The translations under genes were made by a program, and so were the position numbers. Below, piece after piece: positions 6,082-14,666 of a stretch of 21,016 nt of DNA. Below the pieces are notes generated by a model, which did no database searches, had not been told where the DNA came from, and worked only from the letters and a program-made list of their open reading frames with translations. The DNA comes from JAILZP01 sp037444185 (GTDB taxonomy: Bacteria; Bacillota; Desulfotomaculia; Desulfotomaculales; Desulfocucumaceae): contig JBBIMW010000041.1 of NCBI GenBank assembly GCA_037444185.1, forward strand, positions 1-21,016, in the 5' to 3' direction. The stretch's first letter is position 1. The number at the start of each line of letters is the position of its first letter.

Positions 6082-7893
6082 TCAAATCCAGCTGAATTCA
6101 TTGTCGTTGTTTTTCTTCAACACCAATGCCAGGGAATCGGCGGGGTTGTTTCTGATGGCGACTTTTGGCCTCAGACCTTCGGGGATGCCGTTGGGGGATC
6201 CCCGGAGATCAATTCCCGCCACCACGTTCTGTTTGCCTTCCGCAAAGTTGCTAAACCACAAAGAAGCCATTCTGTATTCCACCGGATCATTGCCGGGCAA
6301 AACCGCCAGCACCACAGCCCTTCCCTGGTGGGCGGCCTTTAAAACCTCCGCCGTGTCCCCGGCAAAATCCACCACCATATAAGTGGCGGTTTTCCTGGCC
6401 TGTTTCACTATATCCCACAGCCCGGCATCCCCCGTCACCGGAAGATCCTTTGCCGGGTCCACGGCGTAAATTTTTATGTTTTCCTGAGTAATGGGATAGC
6501 TTGAGCCGGGCACCCGCCAGTCCGACATCATAAGCTCTTCGCCGGACACGTCGAGCCACAAAGCCCCGGTGCTGCACTTGGACGCCCCCACATAAGCCAC
6601 TTCACTCCCTTCAACTTCGCTCAAAATTCTCACCGCCTGGGCGGCCAGCCTGCCGGCCAGATTGGGCCGCCAGGGGGTGACCACGGCGAGAATCCCGCCG
6701 GGTACTATGGCGGCGGGATTTCTAATGACGGCTACAGGCCCTTCGCGTAATTTTTCTTCTTCCAATGACAGTCCTTCTCGCTTGTTTATTTTATTTTTTA
6801 ATTTCCTTCCCTTTGGATTTTCCGCTTTCACAGTCCTCAAAAACGCCCTGCCTAAAACGTTCACTCCCCGCAATATTGAGTCGGCGGTTTTTGCCGCCTC
6901 TTTGGCGGAATGGATTCCCCTTTTTTCATCCGCAGTGCCAACCTGCATCTCCCTGATTATATTATCGAGCACGTAAACCAGCTCATTGCCTGAAATAAAA
7001 CCTCCTTCTTCGCAGGAGATTATATGGCGGACTCCGGCTTTAGCAGCCTGCTCAACCATTGCTCTTCCGGATTCGGACAGCTCGCCGGCTATGAAAAGCA
7101 CCGCCGGCACACGGGAGACTGCCCAGGCGGCCAGCTCTCCGGCCCCCGGTATGCCCCCTATGGCGCTCTGGCGCATAAATATACAGATGTCGGGGTGCAC
7201 TTCGCACACTCTTTGTTTTATTTCTTCATGTTCCGACAATGCGGCCAGCACTTCCAGCCGATCAGAAAAACTTTCCCTGATCCACTCCTCAATCCGGGCA
7301 TCTCCTACACCGAGAATGGATACAGGTTTACCGGAACGCTTCCGGGCTGGGCCTTCCCCGCCGGCGCCCCCGCCGCAATGCTCCCCGCGGTCCTTCAAAT
7401 CCCGGTCTCTTCCCGCCCTCAAACCCACGCTGTGGACTATATCGCCGGCATCGCCGCCGGGCACCCGGGCGATCCGGAATTCTCCGAAATCGGCTATGGA
7501 CATGGGAGTTCTTATCCAGTCCAGAAGGGCCGGCCCGTCAAACCGTGAAGCCTGGCGTATGTCGTAAATACCCAGGGAAACAGCGCCGCGAATCAACTCC
7601 GGGGGATTTTCTCCGGGCAGCAGCAGCAAAATCCTGCTTTTGGGCGCGGTCATTCTGATGTCCCTGAGTTTAACCAGCATTGACCGGTTGCGGTTGATTG
7701 TCCCTTCCGCAGCCCCCGAAGCCTGGGCCAGCCCGTTTATTATAAACAAATCCGGACTTAGGGGCCTTTTTTTAAGCATTACCAGTGAGGCGTCAATGGT
7801 GTACTCGTGACCTATTATTTCAAATCCATTTTTTTTCAGCACAGCAGACACGCTTTCATGCATCTCCGCCCCGACAACAAGGTAAATTTTCAT
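6082..7893 (-). CDS. CpaE-like protein with two receiver-like domains and a degenerate ATPase domain
   Basis: The 603-residue protein appears to have three parts. Residues 1-140 (MKIYLVVGAEMHESV, then SRILLLLPGENPPELIRGAVSLGIYDIR) and 189-317 (KPVSILGVGDARIEEWIRES, then VPAVLFIAGELSESGRAMVEQAAKAGVRHII) both look like degenerate response-regulator receiver folds, as at the N-terminus of CpaE. After a basic linker (355-385), residues 399-595 resemble a MinD/ParA fold (GGILAVV start, YMVVDFAGD as Walker B strand). The P-loop there is replaced by TPWRPNLAGRL, with no GKT. It should not hydrolyse ATP by the usual mechanism. It overlaps the M23 gene by four bases (ATGA) and precedes cpaB, so it sits at the junction of the secretion and Tad halves. 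A scaffold or partner of TadZ is my inference. Confidence 0.7.
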   Translation of the reverse strand: MKIYLVVGAEMHESVSAVLKKNGFEIIGHEYTIDASLVMLKKRPLSPDLFIINGLAQASGAAEGTINRNRSMLVKLRDIRMTAPKSRILLLLPGENPPELIRGAVSLGIYDIRQASRFDGPALLDWIRTPMSIADFGEFRIARVPGGDAGDIVHSVGLRAGRDRDLKDRGEHCGGGAGGEGPARKRSGKPVSILGVGDARIEEWIRESFSDRLEVLAALSEHEEIKQRVCEVHPDICIFMRQSAIGGIPGAGELAAWAVSRVPAVLFIAGELSESGRAMVEQAAKAGVRHIISCEEGGFISGNELVYVLDNIIREMQVGTADEKRGIHSAKEAAKTADSILRGVNVLGRAFLRTVKAENPKGRKLKNKINKREGLSLEEEKLREGPVAVIRNPAAIVPGGILAVVTPWRPNLAGRLAAQAVRILSEVEGSEVAYVGASKCSTGALWLDVSGEELMMSDWRVPGSSYPITQENIKIYAVDPAKDLPVTGDAGLWDIVKQARKTATYMVVDFAGDTAEVLKAAHQGRAVVLAVLPGNDPVEYRMASLWFSNFAEGKQNVVAGIDLRGSPNGIPEGLRPKVAIRNNPADSLALVLKKNNDNEFSWI

Positions 7894-9326
7894 TTTTTGA
7901 ACCCCTCCCCTCCGGCCAGCCCATGATATAACGCCAAGGGATCGTGGAATTCCGTCCGCCCCGCCCCCGACCTTACTTCAAAATGGAGATGGTCCCCGGT
8001 GGACAAACCGGTGGAGCCAGCCCTGCCGACACGGTCACCCCGCCTCACCTCCTGTCCCGGGTCAACATCGCACGACATCAGGTGGGCGTACAGTGTCCTG
8101 TAGCGGCCGTGATCTATCATCACCGTGTTGCCGTACCCCTCAACCCAGCCCGCCAGTATGACCCTTCCATCCCAGGCCGATAAAACCGGGGTTCCGGCGG
8201 GCAGGGCGATATCGATGCCCCTGTGAAATCTCAGCCCTCCCAGCACCGGATGTATCCTCCATCCAAAGCCCGAAGTGATGGTGGTATGTTCACCGGCCGG
8301 CCAGAGAAATTTCCCGGGCTGACCGGACTGCCGGTAATCCGTTTCCTCTGTGTTGATAAACAAATCGGTGAGATTCCCGGAGACGAGTCCGACGTTATAT
8401 TTAAATTCTTCATCGTAGTTCATGGCCAGGTGTATTACCAGTTCCAGATCGCTGTCCCTGACCAGCCCGTTTTCTCCCAGCAGGCCGCGCAGTTTTTTGA
8501 AATACGGCCCCTGCTGCGTTGAACCATTGAATACCGGATATACGGCCTCCTCGGAAAAGCCGGTGTGCGGGTCGCTGTAATAGTGCCGCCCCGCCTCCCA
8601 CCGGTACGAGATCTTCTCCGCCCCGTAAGAATGCGCTTCGGCCAGCAGCCTTACACTGTGCCTGTACACTTTGCTGAAACTCTTGGCGGAACCGCCGCCA
8701 CCGCCGGATTTTTCAGTCCAGCGGCATTGATAATACAACTCAAAATTCTGCCACTTCAATTCAGGCTCCAGTTTTCTGAAGTTTTTCTCCGGTTCCGGCC
8801 TCCGGCCAGGCAGGCCGGTGATCACCCCGTCGCCCGCCACCCTGTCAACTGCCGCCAGCAGCGCCCAGCCGACGCTGTGCTGTCCGGCCTGGGCCCTTTC
8901 CGCCGGTATCCAGCTGTCCCTATCGTAAAAGCGGCCCCACACCCCCTTCACCGTGGCGTTTTCATCCGCCGCGTTCCCCGCAACATACTGAATCCTTGAA
9001 CCGTCCAGAGTATCCTGATCCAAAAACTGCGACAGCCAATTCCGGTCAAGATCCATGTATTTCTCATAAAGTCTCAGGTCATCAGCCAACTTCCAGTCAT
9101 CCCGCCGGCCGGTGTTGAATATGGCCACCACCTTGCCGGACAGGCCGGACACCTCGGCACTGGCATCCTGCGCAATATATTTTGGTATAAGAAAAAGAAG
9201 GCTATATATAAAAAAAAACAATATCAAAACCGCCAGCATGAGAATCAGAAAGAAAAAAAGCCCCGGGGCGGACTTCCTGAACAACATCCACAACAGCCGG
9301 CGGCCGGCGGCGGCCAAAAAATTCAA
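7890..9326 (-). CDS. membrane-anchored M23 family peptidoglycan endopeptidase
   Basis: Probably opens the cell wall for the secretion or pilus machine, as VirB1-type hydrolases do elsewhere. The 478 residues comprise one N-terminal membrane segment (about 19-48), an uncharacterised extracellular region (50-335, with a GGGGGS linker) and a C-terminal LytM/M23 domain from about 339. Zinc and catalytic residues are present: H368 and D372 (HRGID), H415 (YAHL), H446 and H448 (DHLHFE). The fold-typical SGFGWRIHPVLGGLRFHRG leads the domain. The start follows the VirB6-like gene by 18 bases and the end overlaps the next gene by four bases. Most Firmicute conjugation loci use NlpC/P60 or lysozyme-like enzymes here, so an M23 enzyme is a variation. 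Confidence 0.88.
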   Translation of the reverse strand: MNFLAAAGRRLLWMLFRKSAPGLFFFLILMLAVLILFFFIYSLLFLIPKYIAQDASAEVSGLSGKVVAIFNTGRRDDWKLADDLRLYEKYMDLDRNWLSQFLDQDTLDGSRIQYVAGNAADENATVKGVWGRFYDRDSWIPAERAQAGQHSVGWALLAAVDRVAGDGVITGLPGRRPEPEKNFRKLEPELKWQNFELYYQCRWTEKSGGGGGSAKSFSKVYRHSVRLLAEAHSYGAEKISYRWEAGRHYYSDPHTGFSEEAVYPVFNGSTQQGPYFKKLRGLLGENGLVRDSDLELVIHLAMNYDEEFKYNVGLVSGNLTDLFINTEETDYRQSGQPGKFLWPAGEHTTITSGFGWRIHPVLGGLRFHRGIDIALPAGTPVLSAWDGRVILAGWVEGYGNTVMIDHGRYRTLYAHLMSCDVDPGQEVRRGDRVGRAGSTGLSTGDHLHFEVRSGAGRTEFHDPLALYHGLAGGEGFKK

Positions 9327-9344
9327 TGGTCCACCCCTCCTCCT

Positions 9345-11480
9345 TCATCTCCACGGAGAATGGTAAATACCACCGGATCCCCCGGTGTGTTGTGAATTCT
9401 TTATTCTCTCAAACATATTTTTGAAGTGCTGTGCCTGCCTTGCCTTTTCAAATTCCCGGGCCAGGTTTGCGGACTGTTCGGAACTTTGGGGCTGTTTGAA
9501 ACCGTCCTGTGAAGGGCCGGCAACTGTTGCCGTCACCATATCCAGCCTCTCCCTGGCTTCCGGAGCCAACAGCACCGAGGCGGCCCGGGCAGTCCTTGCA
9601 GCCGTAGCGGCAAAGGCGGCGGCGGCGCTGCCTGCGGCATTGTCGCCCAACGCCCTGACGGCAAGGCTGGCCGACACCCCCGGATCCATCAGCATTGAGC
9701 CATCCACAATCCCCGTGGCCCCGGCAAATCCCTTCCCCCTTACGTCCGAAAAAAAATCGCCCAGATTACGGCCCGCACCGTTAAAGAACGACATTGCCCC
9801 CCGGCCTGTTTTGGCCCCGTACTCCAGCCCGGGCCCGGGATCTCCGGTGGCCGCACCGGAAACCATGCCTCCCGCCAGAGCCACGGACCCCGCCACCGCT
9901 GCATTGGAGACGCCTTTCAATACCCCCCCGGCCAGGGATCCCAGTCCGGGGGCCTTGCTTCCCAAAACCGGCCCCGGACCGCCGTCAGGGCCGCCGCCCA
10001 CCACAGCCGACAACCCCCGCGCCCCCTCCCCCTTTTCATCCTTGCCGCCGGTCAGAATGCCTCCCAGGGAGAAAAGCGCCCCCACACCCAGGGCGGATCC
10101 CACCCCGGCGGCAACCCCCAGGGCACCCCTTACCATGCCGTTGATGGCGGGAAGAATGATCAGACAGGCCAGGGTGACCCAGAATTCACCGGCATTCAGA
10201 AAATGTATAAAAAAAGCCAGACCCACCGCCAGCCCCGCCGGCATAAAAACATAGGAGGCAAATTCCCTGACCCATACCGCCAGCGCTTGCCTGCGGCCTG
10301 GAAAGATGGCGTTGATCAGTGCGATGGGCAGCACCCCGACCAAAATGGCGATAAAAACCTTTCGCAGGGCAAATTGGAAATTAATCACCCCGATGGAAAT
10401 GCAGCCGATAAGAGCCAGCAGGGCGGCGCCCAGGGAACGGGTCTCCTGGCTGTAAACGGTGTGCAGAAAAGACTGCTGTATCTCACCGGCCACCACTCCG
10501 TGACATAGAGCGACGACGGCTCTGTTAACATCGAAAAAAAACCCCAGCAGGTAAGGCCCCAGCTTGACCAGCAGGGCGCAAATCAGAATGCCCAGAATAT
10601 ACTCCCTGGCCGTAAGCAGTGCCCGGGAACTGGCGGCGTTGAACAGCACCAAAAGCCCCGCCACCGCAACGCCCGCCGCCATGAATACGGGCATGGCCTG
10701 CATGGCGCCGGCGTAAAAATCCCCCACCACCCTGAATTCTTTTTTGCTGAATGTCTCCCAGACAAGACCGCTTTTCCGGGCGGATGAATCATCCTCAATC
10801 TTGAAGCTGTCTTTCAACTCCACCCCGAAAACCAGTTCCAGGGGATCATAAAGTCCCACCACTTTAATCAGCCAGTTGGGGAGGGCCATTATCAGATCCG
10901 CAGCCATTCTTTCGGGGTAGTCCGTCAGACCTTCGTACTGTTTTTGCCGCTGGGCCATGCCGCCGCCTGCCTTCTCACCTCTTTCCCCGGCGCTGTCCTT
11001 ATATTCCCCGGCCTGCCTTTCCTTCACGGCGACCAGTGTTTGTCCGTCCAATGGCACCACCGGCTTTTTTCTCGTTTCAATGACACCGATAATCCCTCCG
11101 TTTACCCGGTAAAAATATGTATGGCCGGGCCTGACATTTTGGTCGTAAAGCACAACATCCTCCCCCGGGCCTGCTTTGTGCACAAACACCAGGGGGTACA
11201 GTTCCAGTCCCCCCATGATCAGCTTTTTATCGCCGGTCTTTACTGTCTGGTTGATATTAAAATGCCAGTGATTGGTTCCTTCAATTTCCCACCTTTCCAC
11301 ATTATAGCCGGCCACCCCGCCCTGGGACTCCCAGGAAACCTTAATTATATTGTTTTCCGGCAGTAAAGAGACAGACAGGTACATCACCGGCCTCCCTTCC
11401 CCGCCCCAAGCCGGGAGACACGCCGGTATCCAGAAAAACATCAAAAAGACGGCCACAGCGGCAGATTTTTTAGCCGGCAC
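9345..11480 (-). CDS. VirB6/TrbL-like polytopic protein with N-terminal fibronectin-III-like domain
   Basis: Likely the inner-membrane channel component of a type IV secretion system. The 711 residues show a signal peptide or anchor (1-27, AVAVFLMFFWIPACLPAWG). A beta-rich segment about 30-150 with fibronectin-III-like features follows (NNIIKVSWESQGGVAGYNVERWE, then VRPGHTYFYRV). Next is a membrane core of some six to eight segments (FMAAGVAVAGLLVLF; YILGILICALLV; FIAILVGVLPIALINAIF; VFMPAGLAVGLAFFIHF and others). The protein ends in a long Gly/Ala-rich tail, as is usual for TrbL/VirB6 proteins. The gene overlaps virB4 by 11 bases. Its place between virB4 and a wall hydrolase matches VirB6 context. 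No close family name can be given; the fibronectin-like part is my reading of the pattern. Confidence 0.72.
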   Translation of the reverse strand: MPAKKSAAVAVFLMFFWIPACLPAWGGEGRPVMYLSVSLLPENNIIKVSWESQGGVAGYNVERWEIEGTNHWHFNINQTVKTGDKKLIMGGLELYPLVFVHKAGPGEDVVLYDQNVRPGHTYFYRVNGGIIGVIETRKKPVVPLDGQTLVAVKERQAGEYKDSAGERGEKAGGGMAQRQKQYEGLTDYPERMAADLIMALPNWLIKVVGLYDPLELVFGVELKDSFKIEDDSSARKSGLVWETFSKKEFRVVGDFYAGAMQAMPVFMAAGVAVAGLLVLFNAASSRALLTAREYILGILICALLVKLGPYLLGFFFDVNRAVVALCHGVVAGEIQQSFLHTVYSQETRSLGAALLALIGCISIGVINFQFALRKVFIAILVGVLPIALINAIFPGRRQALAVWVREFASYVFMPAGLAVGLAFFIHFLNAGEFWVTLACLIILPAINGMVRGALGVAAGVGSALGVGALFSLGGILTGGKDEKGEGARGLSAVVGGGPDGGPGPVLGSKAPGLGSLAGGVLKGVSNAAVAGSVALAGGMVSGAATGDPGPGLEYGAKTGRGAMSFFNGAGRNLGDFFSDVRGKGFAGATGIVDGSMLMDPGVSASLAVRALGDNAAGSAAAAFAATAARTARAASVLLAPEARERLDMVTATVAGPSQDGFKQPQSSEQSANLAREFEKARQAQHFKNMFERIKNSQHTGGSGGIYHSPWR

Positions 11481-13470
11481 CCGAACACCCCCACCTTAAC
11501 GCATCCACCACGTCGTTGGGATCGCTGGTGAACAGCATATATTCCCTCGGAGTGTGCGTTATATTTATGAGTGCGGAATCGTTGTCCACCTTGATTATCC
11601 CCTGTCCCTTTTTAAACAACAGTGTACAAGCCGCCTCCCCCTCGCTCAGATTGAATTTTTGCTGAACCGCCTCGATGTCAACGCTGTCCTGCTTCAGCAG
11701 TATTTTGGTGGTGGAGTTTTTCAACACCCCCAGGCCCTGTTCAACCCGCAAAAAAACCTCGAACCCCTGGGTGGCGCTGCACATGGATATATTCTTTTTC
11801 CTGCTCCGGCGGAAAGCGTTCTCCATCCATCCGGCCAATTCCGGTACGCTCTTGTCCATGATCAGCTGTGACTCGTCGGTGACGATCATTTTCGGCACGG
11901 ACCGGTCGCCACCAAATATTTCCCATGTCCATTTAGTGGCTATGAAAAGCCCCAGGGGCCTCATTATCTCTTCATCCAGGTCAGCCACGCAAATGGTGAA
12001 CGCCTGTCCCCTGTAAATATCCACATTTGAATGACAGTCGAAAATGGCGTTGGACCTGGAACCGCCCCGCCTGGTGAATATTTTCAGTATTTCGGCCGCC
12101 TTTTCCAATTCTGGAACACCCTTCATCAAATCGTAGAGATCCGAAAGCACAGGCATTGTTTTCCTCCGCCTTTCCACATGGAATACCCGGTGGTCGGTTC
12201 CGGCCAGCTCATAGAGATCCTCCGGGTTTTCGGAGATGCCCCTTAAAATGTACAGCTTTTTAATCATTTCCTCTATTTTTATCTTGACATTCCCACCTAG
12301 TATCTCATCCCTGTTGTCATACCCTCTGATCATCCTGAACACCACCGCCCTGACCGCCTTCACCGTTTCCTCCACATTGACCCTGACCCTGCCGTCCTCG
12401 TCCTCCTGCTCGTACAGGTCAAACATATTTATTCTGTGCTCGCTGTAAGGTGACAGCTCGATATGGGGAAAGCCCAGGGCATACATCAAATTCCGGTACT
12501 CCTTTTCCGGGGCCGGATCTATCACCGCCACCCGCGCCTCCTTGTACCCCGACTGGGTCAGCACCGGCGTCACCAGGAGCCTGGCCGCCAATAGCTTGAT
12601 TAAAAAGCTTTTGCCGAAACCGGAACGCCCGAAGATAACAATATTGTAATTACCGTTACCATGATGCCAAGGATTGAAAAACACCAGTTTTCCCATATTG
12701 TCTTCGCCGATGACAATGCCGTTTTTATGCCTGATGCCCCCCGACCCGAAAGGAAACCAGTCCGCCAGGTTGGAGGCCTCGGCGTTCCGAAAGGGATAAG
12801 TCAGTCCCCCCGGATCCAAAGGTGTCATGTTCAGCAGCGCCGTCAACTGGTTGCCGTCGGCTGGACGCAAAACAATCCCCTTTCCGGCGAAACTTTTTAC
12901 CAGCATGTTGCAGAAGCGGCTGAAAACCTCCATGTCCGTAGCCGACGCCAGAACCTGTATTGCGGTATTCATTATGGTTTCATCGCCGGACACCAGGTTT
13001 CCGTGCCGGCGCTGCAGGTCGTGGATCTCGCTGATAATCCTCTGTTTTCTGGCCGGATTGGGCTCTTCCTTGTACGCCACTTCCTTCTGGGCGATCTTCT
13101 GTTCCAGATCCCACAAAGACCGCTCACTGTCGGCCGGGGTGACATGAATAGCCACGTCACAGTCCGCCTCACCGAAATCGCCGGCGAAAAGCCCGTTCAA
13201 CATGCCGGCCTGCGTATATCCCGTGGTCAGGGCGGCGTAAAAACTGCGAAACAGCCTCATCATCCCGGAGGTACTGCCGATTTCCACGTAATAGTCGTTG
13301 GTTTTCTGACCCAGTGTGTTTTTATCCCCCGGGATTACCTCCTTGATTATTGACGGCGCGATGAAATCTTTTAAATTGGCCGCCCCCATTGATAAATCAG
13401 GCTGTTCCCTGCCCGGCGGCCTCCTGTCGGACCGCCTTTCCCCCCTGTTCTTTTTCTTCCAGAAATTCAC
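11470..13470 (-). CDS. virB4: type IV secretion ATPase VirB4
   Basis: The conserved energising ATPase of type IV secretion systems. The 666 residues include an N-terminal VirB4 domain (about 55-240) and an AAA-like motor domain. The motor has Walker A GRSGFGKSF (281-289), the conserved AVIDPAPEKEYRNL strand, Walker B MIVTDE (528-533) followed by SQLIM, and an arginine-rich motif (AFRRSRKKNISMCSATQGFEVFL). All key residues are intact. The start is a GTG at 13470 with GGAGGG eight bases upstream. It lies inside the preceding gene, giving a 74-base out-of-frame overlap; an ATG at 13389 just after that gene lacks a good ribosome site. No VirD4-type coupling ATPase accompanies it here. Confidence 0.95.
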   Translation of the reverse strand: MNFWKKKNRGERRSDRRPPGREQPDLSMGAANLKDFIAPSIIKEVIPGDKNTLGQKTNDYYVEIGSTSGMMRLFRSFYAALTTGYTQAGMLNGLFAGDFGEADCDVAIHVTPADSERSLWDLEQKIAQKEVAYKEEPNPARKQRIISEIHDLQRRHGNLVSGDETIMNTAIQVLASATDMEVFSRFCNMLVKSFAGKGIVLRPADGNQLTALLNMTPLDPGGLTYPFRNAEASNLADWFPFGSGGIRHKNGIVIGEDNMGKLVFFNPWHHGNGNYNIVIFGRSGFGKSFLIKLLAARLLVTPVLTQSGYKEARVAVIDPAPEKEYRNLMYALGFPHIELSPYSEHRINMFDLYEQEDEDGRVRVNVEETVKAVRAVVFRMIRGYDNRDEILGGNVKIKIEEMIKKLYILRGISENPEDLYELAGTDHRVFHVERRRKTMPVLSDLYDLMKGVPELEKAAEILKIFTRRGGSRSNAIFDCHSNVDIYRGQAFTICVADLDEEIMRPLGLFIATKWTWEIFGGDRSVPKMIVTDESQLIMDKSVPELAGWMENAFRRSRKKNISMCSATQGFEVFLRVEQGLGVLKNSTTKILLKQDSVDIEAVQQKFNLSEGEAACTLLFKKGQGIIKVDNDSALINITHTPREYMLFTSDPNDVVDALRWGCSGAG

Positions 13471-14266
13471 CGTTTAATCCCTCCAAAAAAATTCCGGGCG
13501 TTTCAGTAATCATAAACAGAGAAAACATGTCTTCTATGTCGGCGTCCGTGGTACGGCAGTACGGCGCCAGATCGCGGTTGAAGGTGGCATATATCATGTC
13601 CAGCACCTCTTGCTTGTCAAGTTGCCTGGAAACCATATCCATGCCCTCCAGGGAGGATCTGACCATACCGCAGGTCACCCTCAATTCGTCCATGGCCATT
13701 TTTCTCAGTTCCCCCTCCGGAAGGCCGGACTTCTTCATCCCGGCAAAGGAGGCAATGGCTTTGTCCAGATACGGATTTCCTGTTCTGATACCGCTTTCGA
13801 TTCCCTGAGACACCGAATCGATTTTAAGTATTACATAACAACGGCGGTCCCTATTCTGCCTGTTTTCAGCTTTTTTTTCAAGCCACTGGGACAATTCATG
13901 GCCATATTCCCTTAAATGAGCTATTTTCCGACCGGAGCAGTTTTTTATGCCGTCAAGGTATTCCCTCAGGTCAAGAAAGCGAGTTTCTATTTTAAGGGTG
14001 TATGGAATATTTATTGTCTGCACCAGGCTTCTGAACCCCAGCCAGAGACCCTGCCGTTCCTTGAAGGATTTAAGACTTTCGTTGACCGGTTCGACTTCCA
14101 TCACCAACCTGAATCGCAATCCGGGCAGCTCGATTACTCCGTCGTCATAAATTTCCCTGTAATTCAAAAGATCCTGGCCGGTGTTGATTCTCTTCCCCTT
14201 TTTCAGTCCGAAAAACAAAATATACAGCAAGGCGGCCACCGCCGAAAAAAATATCACATCGGCCAT
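13397..14266 (-). CDS. membrane-anchored protein resembling VirB4 N-terminal domains
   Basis: The 289-residue product has one N-terminal membrane segment (VIFFSAVAALLYILFFGL) and a basic stop-transfer (KKGKR). A mixed alpha/beta domain then reads GVIELPGLRFRLVMEVEPVNESLK, then SLVQTINIPYTLKIETRFLDLREYL. That pattern recalls the N-terminal (CagE/TrbE/VirB) domain of VirB4 proteins and membrane-anchored components of Firmicute conjugation loci. There is no ATPase motif. It starts four bases after the PrgI-like gene and overlaps virB4 by 74 bases, so production of the two is surely coupled. A membrane adaptor for VirB4 is plausible but inferred. Confidence 0.65.
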   Translation of the reverse strand: MADVIFFSAVAALLYILFFGLKKGKRINTGQDLLNYREIYDDGVIELPGLRFRLVMEVEPVNESLKSFKERQGLWLGFRSLVQTINIPYTLKIETRFLDLREYLDGIKNCSGRKIAHLREYGHELSQWLEKKAENRQNRDRRCYVILKIDSVSQGIESGIRTGNPYLDKAIASFAGMKKSGLPEGELRKMAMDELRVTCGMVRSSLEGMDMVSRQLDKQEVLDMIYATFNRDLAPYCRTTDADIEDMFSLFMITETPGIFLEGLNGEFLEEKEQGGKAVRQEAAGQGTA

Positions 14267-14269
14267 TGC

Positions 14270-14584
14270 TCATTTCTCCTCCCTGCGGTAGAGGAACACC
14301 CTTCTGCGAAATCTTGCCGCCAGCCTGTCCCGCAAGCTGAGGGCCATTACCCGGCCGGTAACGCTGTCTTCGAGAAAAACCAGTGCCGCCGCAATATACA
14401 AAGGAATACCCTGATGAACATGCTTGAATAAGAAACTGTCCACCGGCAGATCCGGAAGCACCCCTGCCAGCTGGTGGCTTAACTTGCCGCCCGCCAGTAC
14501 GGCCAGCAGCTGAGTGAAAGTAAGTCCGAAAATGAACTTGACGGGACTGGTTTTTTGCATAATTGGATGCCTGTCTCCGTACAA
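14270..14584 (-). CDS. PrgI/VirB3-like small membrane protein
   Basis: The 104-residue product has the layout of PrgI/VirB3 proteins: a short N-terminus, then SPVKFIFGLTFTQLLAVLAGG leading into a hydrophobic region, a second hydrophobic segment (HQGIPLYIAAALVFLED), and a strongly basic tail (RLAARFRRRVFLYRR). These small proteins normally precede virB4 and partner with it in the membrane, as here. The frame begins with TTG at 14584 (GGGGGTG about six bases upstream); an ATG at 14560 with GGAGACAGG upstream would give 96 residues and fits family alignment slightly better. I cannot decide between them. Confidence 0.72.
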   Translation of the reverse strand: MYGDRHPIMQKTSPVKFIFGLTFTQLLAVLAGGKLSHQLAGVLPDLPVDSFLFKHVHQGIPLYIAAALVFLEDSVTGRVMALSLRDRLAARFRRRVFLYRREEK

Positions 14585-14597
14585 AAAAACACCCCCT

Positions 14598-14659
14598 GAA
14601 CAAAATCGCCCTTGCGGGCGGCGGAACTCAGCACTCAGAATCCTTAAATTAGGGCATTC
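14598..14659. repeat. dispersed intergenic repeat, copy A
   Basis: It shares a 23-base identical core (14598-14620, including the hairpin CGCCC-TTGC-GGGCG) with copy B at 17993-18015. A looser GCATTC-ending arm with CTCAG/CAGAA motifs extends to 14659. It sits in the only sizeable gap of the secretion half, between the VirB2-like and PrgI-like genes. On the minus strand the hairpin is followed by ATTTTGTTC, then by the ribosome site of the next gene. Confidence 0.75.
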
Positions 14660-14666
14660 TTTTTCT

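Noticed and set aside
6986..7567. 193-aa and 174-aa plus-strand frames
   Set aside because: They lie opposite the receiver-domain region of the CpaE-like gene, with no ribosome site and no recognisable fold.
9385..10254. 289-aa plus-strand frame rich in Pro/Ala/Ser
   Set aside because: It is the complement of the Gly/Ala-rich tail of the VirB6-like gene. Composition is low-complexity, with no domain and no ribosome site, so it is a GC-driven shadow.
12661..13353. 230-aa plus-strand frame
   Set aside because: Exact antisense of the well-supported VirB4 gene; no independent evidence.
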